DNA of 54,199 nucleotides from the NCBI RefSeq assembly GCF_000245735.1, contig NZ_AHTH01000018.1, forward strand, positions 1-54,199. The letters are read 5' to 3'. The notes below the pieces were generated by a model. The model was not told the DNA's origin and searched no databases. It saw only the letters and a program-made list of their open reading frames with translations. Shown here piece after piece: positions 42,009 to 50,869 of this stretch. How positions within the stretch are numbered: the first letter of the stretch is position 1; every line of letters starts with the position of its first letter. The position numbers and the translations under genes were made by a program. This DNA comes from Alishewanella jeotgali KCTC 22429. GTDB taxonomy: Bacteria; Pseudomonadota; Gammaproteobacteria; Enterobacterales; Alteromonadaceae.

Positions 42009-43382
42009 ATGTTAGACACCCTGTTGCTGTCACGCATTCAGTTTGCGGCCAATATCAGTTTTCATATCCTGTTCCCAACCATTACCATCGCTTTGGGCTG
42101 GTTGCTGGTGTACTTTAAAATCCGCTTTGACCTGTCACAGCATCCGGTGTGGATGCGCGCCTACCGCTTTTGGGTCAAAGTCTTTGCACTCACCTTTGCA
42201 CTGGGCGTGGTCAGTGGCATTACGATGTCGTTCCAGTTCGGCACCAACTGGCCGGGTTTTATGGAAACTGTCGGCAATATTGCTGGTCCGTTACTGGCCT
42301 ATGAAATCCTAACTGCCTTTTTCCTCGAAGCAACCATGCTCGGCATTATGCTGTTTGGTTTTAATAAGGTACCGCGCTGGCTGCATACGCTAGCCACCTT
42401 ACTGGTTGCCCTCGGCACAACCTTGTCGGCATTTTGGATCCTGGTGCTCAATTCCTGGATGCAAACTCCGGCAGGCTTTGAAATGCGTGATGGCGTGGCG
42501 CATGCCACTGACTGGCTGGCAATTATTTTTAACCCCTCCTTCCCGTATCGCTTTAGCCATATGCTGCTGGCGTCGGCACTGACGGTCTGCTTTTTGGTAG
42601 CCGGTATTTCTGCCTACCGGCTATATCGCGGTGACAATAAAAAAGCCCCGCGCCTGACACTAAAAACCGCCCTGTTTACCGCTGCTGTGCTGGCCCCAAC
42701 CCAGGCCTTTGTTGGCGACCTGCACGGTTTAAATACCTTAGAGCATCAGCCACAGAAAATCGCTGCGATGGAAGGAATTTGGCATACCGAGCAAGGCGCA
42801 CCACTGGTGTTGTTTGCGATCCCTGATGCTGAAACCCAGACTAACCGCTTTGCGCTGGAAATTCCGAAACTGGCCAGTTTAATACTGACCCATGATTTAA
42901 ACGGTGAGCTAAAAGGCATTAACGAATTTCCGGGCGCTCACCCGCCGGTAGCCCCGGTGTTTTACAGTTTCCGGGTAATGGTAGGTATCGGCGTATTAAT
43001 GCTGGCCGTGGCCTGGTGGTGTAGCCTGCGGTTGTACCGAAAAGGCGAATTATCACCGCTGCAATATAAGGTATTAATCGGCATGTCGTTCTCCGGTTGG
43101 ATCGCCACCCTGGCCGGTTGGTATGTGACCGAAATCGGCCGCCAGCCATACCTGGTATATGGTGTGCTAAAAACCAGTGACGCCGTGACCACTGTGGCCA
43201 GTGAGCAGGTTGCCTTAACGCTAATCATGTATCTGGCGCTGTATGTGGTGTTACTGCTGGCCTATGTTAAAACCTTATTCTGGCTGGCAAAACGGGCGAT
43301 TGAGGTTGAGGAATATGACCTGTCGCTGCCAGGCCTACCGGAACAGAAAGCCAAACTCGCCAATGAAGGAGTCGAAGCATGA
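42009..43382 (+). CDS. cydA: Cytochrome bd-type quinol oxidase subunit I (CioA-like)
   Basis: 457 aa from ATG 42009 (GAGG 5 nt upstream; the frame opens earlier at 41985). About nine membrane helices. Haem and quinol features: LSRIQFAANISFHILFP (His ligand region), GTNWPGFM, EATMLGIMLFG, HMLLASALT, HGLNTLEHQPQKIAAMEG, and GWYVTEIGRQPYLVYGVLKTSDAV (landmark TEIGRQPYLVYG). Shorter than E. coli CydA (522) because the Q-loop is short, the mark of cyanide-insensitive CIO-type oxidases. Reduces O2 to water with quinol. Overlaps cydB by 4 bp (ATGA). Confidence 0.92.
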   Translation: MLDTLLLSRIQFAANISFHILFPTITIALGWLLVYFKIRFDLSQHPVWMRAYRFWVKVFALTFALGVVSGITMSFQFGTNWPGFMETVGNIAGPLLAYEILTAFFLEATMLGIMLFGFNKVPRWLHTLATLLVALGTTLSAFWILVLNSWMQTPAGFEMRDGVAHATDWLAIIFNPSFPYRFSHMLLASALTVCFLVAGISAYRLYRGDNKKAPRLTLKTALFTAAVLAPTQAFVGDLHGLNTLEHQPQKIAAMEGIWHTEQGAPLVLFAIPDAETQTNRFALEIPKLASLILTHDLNGELKGINEFPGAHPPVAPVFYSFRVMVGIGVLMLAVAWWCSLRLYRKGELSPLQYKVLIGMSFSGWIATLAGWYVTEIGRQPYLVYGVLKTSDAVTTVASEQVALTLIMYLALYVVLLLAYVKTLFWLAKRAIEVEEYDLSLPGLPEQKAKLANEGVEA

Positions 43383-44383
43383 ATTTCCTGACTGCAGAAA
43401 ATCTGGCACTGGTGTTCGCCGGCCTGACAGCACTGGCGGTACTGCTGTATGCCATCCTGGATGGTTATGACTTGGGCGTGGGCATAACGCTGCCGATGCA
43501 GCAAGAAGCCTGGCGCGATACCGCCATTGCCTCTATTGGTCCGTTCTGGGATGCCAATGAAACCTGGCTGGTGCTGGCCGTCGGCTTGCTGCTGGTGGCT
43601 TTTCCGGCGGCGCACAGTGCGATTCTGCATGCGCTGTATTTGCCCGCCGCCTTGTTGCTGATTGGCTTGATCTTACGCGGTGTCGCCTTTGATTTTCGCG
43701 CCAAAGTAAAACCGGAGCGGAAAATCCGCTGGGACTGGACCTTTAAATTTGGCTCCTTGCTGGCAACCTTTAGCCAGGGCTTTATGCTGGGTATCTATGT
43801 TATGGGGCTGGAATACAGCGTTGGCAGTGTCGTGTTTGCCAGCTTTAGCGGCCTCTGCGTTACCGCCGCCTATGCGATGATTGGCAATGCCTGGCTGATA
43901 GGCAAAACCAGTGGCGATTTACAGCGCCATGCTATCCGGCAGTGTAAATTGGCCGGGGTTTGGACGCTGGCCGGTATTCTGGCAGTCAGCGCTATCAATC
44001 CGCTGGTAAATGCCAATGTATATCAGGTTTGGACCGAGCCACCACTGGCTTATTTATTTGCCGCCATTCCGCTGCTGTGTTTTGCGATGTTTGCGCTGGG
44101 TTATCTGGCTTTAAAACGGCTGCCGCTGCCTGATGATCGCGGCGCCTGGTTGCCGTTCTTTATCTGTAAGGTGATCTTTGTCTGCAGCTTTGTCGGCTTA
44201 GCACTAAGCTTCTACCCCTTTGTGGTGCCAAACCAAATGACGCTCTATGAAGCGGCCAGCTCCAAAGAGTCCCTGATCATTATTTTCTTCGGCGCTGTCG
44301 TGGTTATTCCGATTATCGCCGCCTATACCGCGGTTGCCTATTATGCGTTTCGCGGTAAGGCGGATGGTTTGAAGTATTACTAG
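43379..44383 (+). CDS. cydB: Cytochrome bd-type quinol oxidase subunit II (CioB-like)
   Basis: 334 aa, eight to nine membrane helices, ILDGYDLGVGITLPM motif near the N-terminus, WDANETWLVLAVGLLLVAFPAAHS and GVAFDFRAKVKPERKIRWDW. Normal length for CioB. Starts inside cydA (ATGA). No cydX-type small gene follows. Its last 75 bp are repeated at 48704-48778 with five synonymous differences, so the 3' end may be of foreign origin. A hairpin without T-run follows at 44405-44429. Confidence 0.92.
   Translation: MNFLTAENLALVFAGLTALAVLLYAILDGYDLGVGITLPMQQEAWRDTAIASIGPFWDANETWLVLAVGLLLVAFPAAHSAILHALYLPAALLLIGLILRGVAFDFRAKVKPERKIRWDWTFKFGSLLATFSQGFMLGIYVMGLEYSVGSVVFASFSGLCVTAAYAMIGNAWLIGKTSGDLQRHAIRQCKLAGVWTLAGILAVSAINPLVNANVYQVWTEPPLAYLFAAIPLLCFAMFALGYLALKRLPLPDDRGAWLPFFICKVIFVCSFVGLALSFYPFVVPNQMTLYEAASSKESLIIIFFGAVVVIPIIAAYTAVAYYAFRGKADGLKYY
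44309..44383 (+). repeat. cydB 3'-end direct repeat, copy 1 (intact gene)
   Basis: The last 24 codons plus stop of cydB. 70 of 75 bases are identical to 48704-48778, and all five differences are silent. Confidence 0.93.
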
Positions 44384-44404
44384 AACAGCGTGTTTGAGCA
44401 GCCA

Positions 44405-44429
44405 GAAGGCAGTGTTCCGCACTGCCTTC
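44405..44429. terminator. Hairpin between cydB and the convergent TonB receptor gene
   Basis: Perfect 9-bp stem GAAGGCAGT/ACTGCCTTC with loop GTTCCGC. No T-run; probably a weak bidirectional terminator. Confidence 0.5.
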
Positions 44430-44445
44430 ACAGCGGATAATTTGA

Positions 44446-46560
44446 CTAAAGGTTGAAGCGAACGCCAAAGTAAGCAGTGCGCTCGGCTGCGGGTTCAATG
44501 CCGTCAGTTCTAACCCTGCTATAATAATTTTCGTCTAACAGATTGTTTACGCCAGCGAATAAGGACCAACGATTTGACAGCTCATACTCGGCACTCAAAT
44601 CTACCACCTGATAGGATGGGATCATAGCATCAATAACGTTGGCTCCAGAACCGCCTGCCCGATTTGAATCCTGCCAATATTGCTCGCCAACCATCGTCAG
44701 GCTTAATGCGGCATTCAGTCCATTACCGTCATACGTTAAGCCACTGCGCAGCAGGTAATCCGGTGCAAACGAAACGGTGTTACCAACCAAGCTGCTATTC
44801 ACGCTACGGGTAATTTCGGCATCTAACCAGGAGCCGTTAGCAAAGGCCGTTACATTATGCCCAGCAGTAACTTCAAACGCATATTGTAGGCTTAACTCAA
44901 TACCCTGATGACGTGAATCACCGCTATTAATTCGCTCAATGTCGGTAATGTTGACCTGTATTTGCTCAATTTTATCTTTAAAATCAATGAGAAAAAAGCT
45001 GATGTCAAATGCAAACTTTTCAGTAACCTGGCTGCGATAGCCCAATTCATAGTTCAGCGCTTTCGATAACGAAGGATCATTACTACCGGCCAATTCCGAC
45101 GTAGGGTTGATCAAGTCGTCAAAACGTTGCGGCCGGTAAGATTCCGAAACATTGGCATAAATCTCAGCATGATCTGACAGCCGGAAACCCGCCCCTAAAC
45201 CAAATAGTAGTTCGTTATATGTGCGATCAAGATCAATAGCGTCACGGTTCAGACCAGGGCTTCTAACCAATTCAACCATATCGTAGTTAATCCGTTCATA
45301 ACGGACAGCCGGTACTAAGGTGAAATTACCAAAGCGAAATAGATTTTCGAAAAACAGCGCGCTATACGTTGTCAACCGATCTTGCTCAAATCTTAAATCT
45401 GCGGCGTTCTGGGCATCCGAACGAATATCATTACTGCGGTGCTGTGTCCTGGGGCTGTCACCACGATAGCCAGAACTACCTGCTGTTAAGATGTAATTAT
45501 CACCCCAGACCAGGCTGTAACGCAGGTCATAGCCAAGATTACGGAATTGCTGTTCATCAATATTGGTTGTCGTTGGCTCAGCTGCTGGAGGTAAAAAAGC
45601 GGCAGCGCGACGACTAAACCGATCCATGGCAAGATACCAAATTTTACCATTTAAGCTGGATAGCTCATCAAGCCGCTGCTCATAGGTCAAACTGGCCAGA
45701 GTTTGGTCGATCTTGACCCGGTTAAAAGGCGTTTTAACCAGCTCACGATTTGCAGCAAACTCAGCCGAAGTTAAACGACCTGCTTCGCCCGAGTCGGAGC
45801 TATAGACATCTAAGTTGGCGCCAATTTTTATACCTTTAAAGCCTTCATAGCTAAGGCCTACATACCCGGCACTGACATCGAAGTCTTCATTTTGACGTGG
45901 ACCATCGGCCCGCCGATGATCAAAAGAGGCCATGAACCCAGTATCACCATACGCCCAGCGTGCTTCATTGTAAGTGCTATACATCGAATCACTGCCTAAA
46001 GCATGCTCAGTCACTATTGCGGTTTCCGCTTGTGCAGAAGGACTGCGTGTCACAAAATTTACCACCGGGCCGATTTGTGGTCCGTACAGTAAACCAGAAC
46101 CGCCGCGAATAAACTCTACCCGCTCGATACGCTGCGCTCCTGGCATGTAGTACATTGTCGGATAACCGAACATGTTAGCGCCAAGTGGTACATTATCCTG
46201 ATAGAAAGCGACAAATTCAGACTCGTGGGGATCACCCAAGCCACGATAATTAACATTGTAGATGCTGGGGATCTTCTGCTCTGAGACAAATAGACCCGGT
46301 AAAGTAGCAAACATTTGGCGTAAGTTAGGTTCAATCAGCGCCGGCTGTTCACTGAGTTCAACGACTGAAGTCTTCTTGCCCGCAAAGATCCGACCTTGCT
46401 GTATATCTGGCAGGTTGTTGCCGCTATCTGCTATTTGCGCACCGCGTACCTCCAGAACTTCGATTTGCGACTGCTTTTCTTGCTGCTCTGCAGCCTGACT
46501 TTGCAAACTGCAAATAGCCAACGCCAGCACCACGTGCTGTGCAACCCGATTTACTTTCAT
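44446..46560 (-). CDS. TonB-dependent receptor of the cydB-linked insertion
   Basis: 704 aa from ATG 46560, with AGGTGGTAGGA just upstream and a signal peptide after it (VVLALAICSLQSQA); the frame is open to 46620. Plug: EVLEVRGAQI, FATLPGLFVSEQKIPS, YRGLGDPHESEFVAFYQDNVPLGANMFGYP (landmark RGLGDPHESEFVAF), IRGGSGLLYGPQIGPVVNFVTR. Barrel ends TAYFGVRFNL. FecA-like style, ligand unknown. Fur box upstream. Divergent from a PhoD-like phosphatase gene. Codon use and AT content look less GC-rich than in cydAB, in keeping with insertion. Confidence 0.88.
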   Translation of the reverse strand: MKVNRVAQHVVLALAICSLQSQAAEQQEKQSQIEVLEVRGAQIADSGNNLPDIQQGRIFAGKKTSVVELSEQPALIEPNLRQMFATLPGLFVSEQKIPSIYNVNYRGLGDPHESEFVAFYQDNVPLGANMFGYPTMYYMPGAQRIERVEFIRGGSGLLYGPQIGPVVNFVTRSPSAQAETAIVTEHALGSDSMYSTYNEARWAYGDTGFMASFDHRRADGPRQNEDFDVSAGYVGLSYEGFKGIKIGANLDVYSSDSGEAGRLTSAEFAANRELVKTPFNRVKIDQTLASLTYEQRLDELSSLNGKIWYLAMDRFSRRAAAFLPPAAEPTTTNIDEQQFRNLGYDLRYSLVWGDNYILTAGSSGYRGDSPRTQHRSNDIRSDAQNAADLRFEQDRLTTYSALFFENLFRFGNFTLVPAVRYERINYDMVELVRSPGLNRDAIDLDRTYNELLFGLGAGFRLSDHAEIYANVSESYRPQRFDDLINPTSELAGSNDPSLSKALNYELGYRSQVTEKFAFDISFFLIDFKDKIEQIQVNITDIERINSGDSRHQGIELSLQYAFEVTAGHNVTAFANGSWLDAEITRSVNSSLVGNTVSFAPDYLLRSGLTYDGNGLNAALSLTMVGEQYWQDSNRAGGSGANVIDAMIPSYQVVDLSAEYELSNRWSLFAGVNNLLDENYYSRVRTDGIEPAAERTAYFGVRFNL

Positions 46561-46595
46561 TCCTACCACCTTTTTAGTAATGCCAATAAAATTAC

Positions 46596-46616
46596 AAATG
46601 CGAAATATTACCATTA
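46596..46616 (-). promoter_or_regulatory. Fur box of the inserted receptor gene
   Basis: AAATGCGAAATATTACCATT (plus strand) fits the Fur consensus at about 15 of 20 positions; it is 35 bp before ATG 46560. Confidence 0.65.
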
Positions 46617-46716
46617 TCAATCAATGGCGGATCACAAGTAAATAAACAAAGATGAACTTTTTTTGAGTTGTCGCTGTTTAATAGGAATCTATGGCTAGTT
46701 AAAGAATACTTTCAAA

Positions 46717-48627
46717 ATGACGTCACCTGTAACCGTTTGGGCAGGCCCAATCCTTCGCCGACTGCAACCCAATCGAATAACTATTTGGTTGGCAACGGCA
46801 GAACCTGTTACCCCAGAGTTAACACTGTTCACTGACAGTGGTTTGTACCATATTTTACCCGCCTCCGTATTATCTGCCGGTCATCAACAAATCAAAGCGG
46901 GAGTTAATCTTCATTTTCAATTATTTGACCTTAAACTTGAGATTAGGTTACCTGTCCAGCAGGCTATTTATTACAACCTGCAGTTGAATGGTCAAGGCTG
47001 GAAACAGTGGGCACCTGATCTAAATTTTACTCCACACTCTCATCCATTTTTTGTGCTCCAGCCGAAGTTAAGTAGCTTATTACATGGTTCTTGTCGTAAG
47101 CCACACTTTGCTGCTGCCGATGGCCTACTGAGAGCTGAGCAACTATTAGCCTCCACATCAATCGACGATTGGCCAGCCTTACTCATGCTAAGTGGTGACC
47201 AAGTGTATGTTGACGACGTGGCGACCCCTATGTTGATGGCGATCCACCAGTTTATACCGAGATTGGGTTTACCCGATGAGTCACTGCATAACACCGACGT
47301 CTCACTGGCAAGTACCCTGCACAGCAAGAGCCCCTACTATCTGAAACGAGAGACTCTGCTGCCCGATGATAAAAAAAGCAACAAAGTACTCGAGCAGCTG
47401 TTTAAGGGTGCACGTAAGCCCGTTTTTACCTCCGATAACGCGCATAACCACCTGATTAGTTTGGCTGAAATGTTCGCGATGTATCTGCTGGTATGGTCAC
47501 CAGTTGGCTGGCAGCAGCTAACTAGCCCTCGCGACCTCAACCCTCCAGCCGATTTTAATACCAAACAATGTCAACAGTTTATCTGCCAGGCTGAAGTACT
47601 GGATGCATTTATCGGCGGCCTTAGCGCTATACGCAGACTGCTGGCACACTTACCTGTAGCAATGATTTTTGATGATCATGACATTACCGACGACTGGAAT
47701 CTTACCGCTGCATGGGAACTCGCGGCTTACCAACATCCATTATCCAAGCGCATTATTGGCAATGCCCTACTTGCTTATTTGCTATTTCAGGGTTGGGGAA
47801 ATTGCCCGGAACAGTTTCCTGCAACCTATCTCTCAGACATCCAACAACAATTATGCTCTCCCGGAAGTAACAGCTACGATGTAATGTTAGACCAATTGCT
47901 GCGCTTCAATCATTGGTACTATCAGTGGCCTACTGAACCAGCTTTAGTTGTGCTGGATACCCGGACCCAAAGATGGCGAAGTGAACGTTCCATTCACAGT
48001 CCGTCAGGTTTGATGGATTGGGAGGCATTGAGCAATTTGCAACAAAAGCTAGTTGGTGTGGATGCAGTGGTGTTAGTTTCAGCCGCGCCGATTTTTGGAG
48101 TTAAGCTGATCGAAGCGATACAACGTATTTTTACCTGGCTTGGTAAACCACTACTGGTGGATGCAGAAAACTGGATGGCACATCGTGGTACCGCCTATAC
48201 GCTGCTTAATATGTTCCGCCACCCGAAAACACCAAAGCATTTTGTGATTCTGTCGGGCGACGTGCACTACTCCTTTGTTTACGACATTCGTCTACGGTCA
48301 CAAACAGGCAGTCCAGCTGTCTGGCAAATTACTAGTAGTGGGCTAAAGAATGAATTTCCCGGCAAGCTACTGCAAGTCTTTGATCGCTTAAACCGCTGGC
48401 TTTACTCTCCGCGCTCTCCACTCAACTGGCTGACCCGTCGTCGCCGGATGTTGATTACGCCACACCAACCAGAATCTGCGCAGCCGGGCGAACGCTTGCT
48501 CAATGCGGCGGGTATTGGTTTAGTAAAATTAAATGAGGATGGCTCACCAGCGGAGGTCATTCAACTTTGCGCTGATGGTCGCAATATTGAGTTTAAACTT
48601 TACGAAGATGAAGCCAGATGGCATTAG
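46717..48627 (+). CDS. PhoD-like metallophosphatase
   Basis: 636 aa without a visible signal peptide. N-terminal Ig-like part (GPILRRLQPNRITIWLAT), then a metallophosphatase core: HGSCRKPH, LMLSGDQVYVDD (metal Asp), IFDDHDITDDWN (metal Asp, His), VLDTRTQRWRSER, LVSAAPIFG, ILSGDVHYSFVYD (metal His). These are the PhoD/DUF2235-unrelated alkaline phosphatase D motifs. Likely hydrolyses phosphodiesters or monoesters with Ca/Fe. Weak RBS (AAAG). Divergent from a Fur-controlled TonB receptor, perhaps a pair for organic phosphate-bound iron; speculative. Inside the block between the cydB repeats. Confidence 0.85.
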   Translation: MTSPVTVWAGPILRRLQPNRITIWLATAEPVTPELTLFTDSGLYHILPASVLSAGHQQIKAGVNLHFQLFDLKLEIRLPVQQAIYYNLQLNGQGWKQWAPDLNFTPHSHPFFVLQPKLSSLLHGSCRKPHFAAADGLLRAEQLLASTSIDDWPALLMLSGDQVYVDDVATPMLMAIHQFIPRLGLPDESLHNTDVSLASTLHSKSPYYLKRETLLPDDKKSNKVLEQLFKGARKPVFTSDNAHNHLISLAEMFAMYLLVWSPVGWQQLTSPRDLNPPADFNTKQCQQFICQAEVLDAFIGGLSAIRRLLAHLPVAMIFDDHDITDDWNLTAAWELAAYQHPLSKRIIGNALLAYLLFQGWGNCPEQFPATYLSDIQQQLCSPGSNSYDVMLDQLLRFNHWYYQWPTEPALVVLDTRTQRWRSERSIHSPSGLMDWEALSNLQQKLVGVDAVVLVSAAPIFGVKLIEAIQRIFTWLGKPLLVDAENWMAHRGTAYTLLNMFRHPKTPKHFVILSGDVHYSFVYDIRLRSQTGSPAVWQITSSGLKNEFPGKLLQVFDRLNRWLYSPRSPLNWLTRRRRMLITPHQPESAQPGERLLNAAGIGLVKLNEDGSPAEVIQLCADGRNIEFKLYEDEARWH

Positions 48628-48703
48628 CCATAAGGCTATGCCGGACCTCCCGCAATCCGATTTAGCAGCGCTTGCTATACTTTAATCGGCTTTATCAGAC
48701 ATG

Positions 48704-48778
48704 CCGATTATCGCCGCCTATACCGCGGTCGCCTATTATGCGTTTCGCGGTAAGGCAGATGGTTTGAAATACTACTAA
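48704..48778 (+). pseudogene. Second copy of the cydB 3' end (75 bp)
   Basis: Codes the last 24 residues of CydB and a stop; 93% identical to 44309-44383. Homology begins abruptly at 48704. Five differences, all synonymous (Val, Ala, Lys, Tyr, stop). An ATG at 48701 happens to be in frame, but there is no RBS. It is followed by a good terminator that is missing behind intact cydB. Confidence 0.92.
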
Positions 48779-48787
48779 GCTTTTCTC

Positions 48788-48817
48788 GGGCGTTACCTTG
48801 CGTAGCGCCCATTTTTT
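48788..48817 (+). terminator. Likely original cydAB terminator
   Basis: Stem GGGCGTTAC/GTAGCGCCC (one G-U) with loop CTTGC, then A and six T. It lies 9 bp after the stop of the cydB remnant. Confidence 0.85.
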
Positions 48818-48830
48818 GTGGGCCCTTGTG

Positions 48831-49199
48831 CTACAACGAATGCTGCGCGATATATTTGGCTATCTCCACTATCGCGGTTTTACCGGTAAATTCAAATTTT
48901 ACCTTACCTACTGCTGACAAATAAATTTCCAGCTCAGAGTCCAAATCGAAGGTGCCAGAAGTTTCGACCGAATAGGCGACAATGTTTTTATAAGGGATAG
49001 AGGTGAAATCTTTTTTGCTACCGGTAATTCCCTGCACGTTAACCACAATCAGCCTTTTCGTTGTAAACACCACGCCATCACGCATGGATTTATAGGCGTC
49101 AATTATGGTCTCACCATCCAGCAACAGGGCCGCCACCTGGTCTGCATAGTCACGGTTTTGTTTTAACTTAAAAAAACCCTTATTGTTAAAATCAATCAT
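48831..49199 (-). CDS. Bacterial PH-domain protein
   Basis: 122 aa. Pattern of bPH proteins: LLLDGETIIDAYKSMRDGVVFTTKRLIVVNVQGITGSKKDFTSIPYKNIVAYSVETSG (landmarks VFTTKRLIVVNVQG and YKNIVAYSVET), then SELEIYL and a C-terminal helix. Soluble; function unknown. Lies 9 bp after the lipoprotein gene and is probably cotranscribed. Confidence 0.8.
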   Translation of the reverse strand: MIDFNNKGFFKLKQNRDYADQVAALLLDGETIIDAYKSMRDGVVFTTKRLIVVNVQGITGSKKDFTSIPYKNIVAYSVETSGTFDLDSELEIYLSAVGKVKFEFTGKTAIVEIAKYIAQHSL

Positions 49200-49208
49200 C
49201 TTTCATCC

Positions 49209-49742
49209 TCAATCACTATGATCCAGTGCCAGCTTGGCGTCCTCAAATAACGTCAGATAGTCGTTTTGCTCTGACAGCTTTAAACGGGCCGTCAGCGTCA
49301 CTGAGCTGGCACCTTTTGGAATATCTAACAAACCAGAGCTGATAGTGAAATTCAGCTTAGCAGACTTTTGCTCGGCCAAAAGTTGCTGCATCTCAACAAA
49401 ATTAGTAATCGCCTCCTCAGATAATTTAAAGGTATAGCTATTTTTAGCTGGCGTAGTAGAGAACAAGCCACTGACTTCCGGCAGCTGATCCTCGACAACT
49501 AACTGCAGCGGGAACTGATATAGACGCGAGCCTTTGCTGGTATCCAATTCCAGCTGTAGCTGAACTTTATCTAAATCGGCCCGCACCGGCTGTACCAACA
49601 ATACTTGTGCCCGCAGCTGCTCAGGCTGGGTGGTCAGAAAATCCTCTTTACTATAAGAGCGCATTTCCAGCATGGTACTCAGCGGAATACTGGAGCAACC
49701 CGTGAGCAATAAAATTACAGTCAAAAGTATAACTTTATACAT
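49209..49742 (-). CDS. Uncharacterised lipoprotein
   Basis: 177 aa from ATG 49742 (GGAGAGGGA upstream); the frame opens at 49769 but the later Met starts a clean signal MYKVILLTVILLLTGC with lipobox LTGC (Cys16). Body is beta-rich with no known motif (QVLLVQPVRADLDKVQLQLELD). Not recognised. Operon with the PH-domain gene. Confidence 0.75.
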   Translation of the reverse strand: MYKVILLTVILLLTGCSSIPLSTMLEMRSYSKEDFLTTQPEQLRAQVLLVQPVRADLDKVQLQLELDTSKGSRLYQFPLQLVVEDQLPEVSGLFSTTPAKNSYTFKLSEEAITNFVEMQQLLAEQKSAKLNFTISSGLLDIPKGASSVTLTARLKLSEQNDYLTLFEDAKLALDHSD

Positions 49743-49952
49743 GATGTCCCTCTCCATTATGGTCGGCATAGCCTCCGCCAGCGCAACGGCACGCCTGGTT
49801 AATGCGCCGCCTTTTGTTTAACATTGAATTAAGCTTAAATAGGGTATAAGCCACTAGCAGGCATTAATGCTGCCACCGAGTAACAGTAACTTAATAAGTA
49901 TTTCCCACCAGGGAACCTGGACATTAAAGTTATCGCCGGCCAGACCCCACTA

Positions 49953-50330
49953 TCATGCTCGTTTTTCTTCCAGCAAAGCCAGCAGATTGGCGTCAGGATC
50001 ACGCAAAAAACTTAACCATAACTCATGGTCTGGCATTGTTGCTGCTAACTGCGGCACCCGCTCGCTCTGTGCGCCTGCAGCAACAATCCTGGCATGCGTT
50101 GTTTCGATATCCGAAACTTTAAAATACAACACAGAGTTCGCCCCAACCTTACCAGCGCCCTGTGGGGTACTGAGCATAATACGGACACCATCCGCATTAA
50201 GAAATGCCAAATTGGGTCCAGCACGGAACAGCAACTCCAGCCCCAGCAGATCGCGGTAAAAGCCAAGTGCCGTATCCACATCGCTCACCGTCAGCGCAAT
50301 TTGTGCGATCGTAGAAAGCTTTATTGTCAT
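49953..50330 (-). CDS. VOC-family (glyoxalase/bleomycin-resistance-like) protein
   Basis: 125 aa. Two beta-alpha-beta-beta-beta halves: IAQIALTVSDVDTALGFYRDLLGLELLFRAG and VLYFKVSDIETTHARIVAAGAQ, ending LWLSFLRDPDANLLALLEE (landmark FLRDPDANLLAL, with the metal Glu). Metal-dependent lyase, dioxygenase or binding protein; substrate unknown. Single gene in the AT-richer tail. Confidence 0.85.
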   Translation of the reverse strand: MTIKLSTIAQIALTVSDVDTALGFYRDLLGLELLFRAGPNLAFLNADGVRIMLSTPQGAGKVGANSVLYFKVSDIETTHARIVAAGAQSERVPQLAATMPDHELWLSFLRDPDANLLALLEEKRA

Positions 50331-50451
50331 GCAAATTCTCCCTGAGCAGTTGCTTCTGTTTTGTAATTTAATTAGTAGGGCTTGAACAGGAAGACTGTAG
50401 CTGTTGTTTTATTACAAAAGCAAAGCACAAAATATGCCTTATCAAAATTGT

Positions 50452-50793
50452 TTATTGATACTCAAACCAACTCTTCAAAGCATCACTACCACCACGTTTT
50501 TCAACTTCATCAAATATTGCAGACTTGAAATCATGATGAATTTCAATAGGAAAAAGCAAATACCAACAAGGATAATGATCTAATAGCTTGATTGCATCAG
50601 CCCAAGAAGATGACTCAGATTCTTTTGTACTAACATAAAAATTCCGTTCAACTGAGAGCGCACGGTCTTCTGAACAATCTGAAGACAATAATGAATATAA
50701 CCATACATTTTCGTCGAGTCGTCTCCCCATAAGAGTAATCGAACCGCCTTCAGCACCGAGTTTGAAAATTATTTCTGGCATATCAAAATTCAT
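50452..50793 (-). CDS. Uncharacterised 113-aa protein
   Basis: 113 aa, acidic, no signal peptide. PEIIFKLGAEGGSITLMGRR at the start and SWADAIKLLDHYPCWYLLFPIEIHHDF later; looks like a small globular alpha/beta protein of the sort seen among contact-system immunity or cassette genes. Not recognised. Codon use is AT-rich compared with the left part of the window. Confidence 0.65.
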   Translation of the reverse strand: MNFDMPEIIFKLGAEGGSITLMGRRLDENVWLYSLLSSDCSEDRALSVERNFYVSTKESESSSWADAIKLLDHYPCWYLLFPIEIHHDFKSAIFDEVEKRGGSDALKSWFEYQ

Positions 50794-50869
50794 TTATACC
50801 TATCGCTTTAAAATGGGTTTGCCTTACGAATCTTTGGTGCTCGCGTTCATCCCGGCTTTAAGTTGCTTA

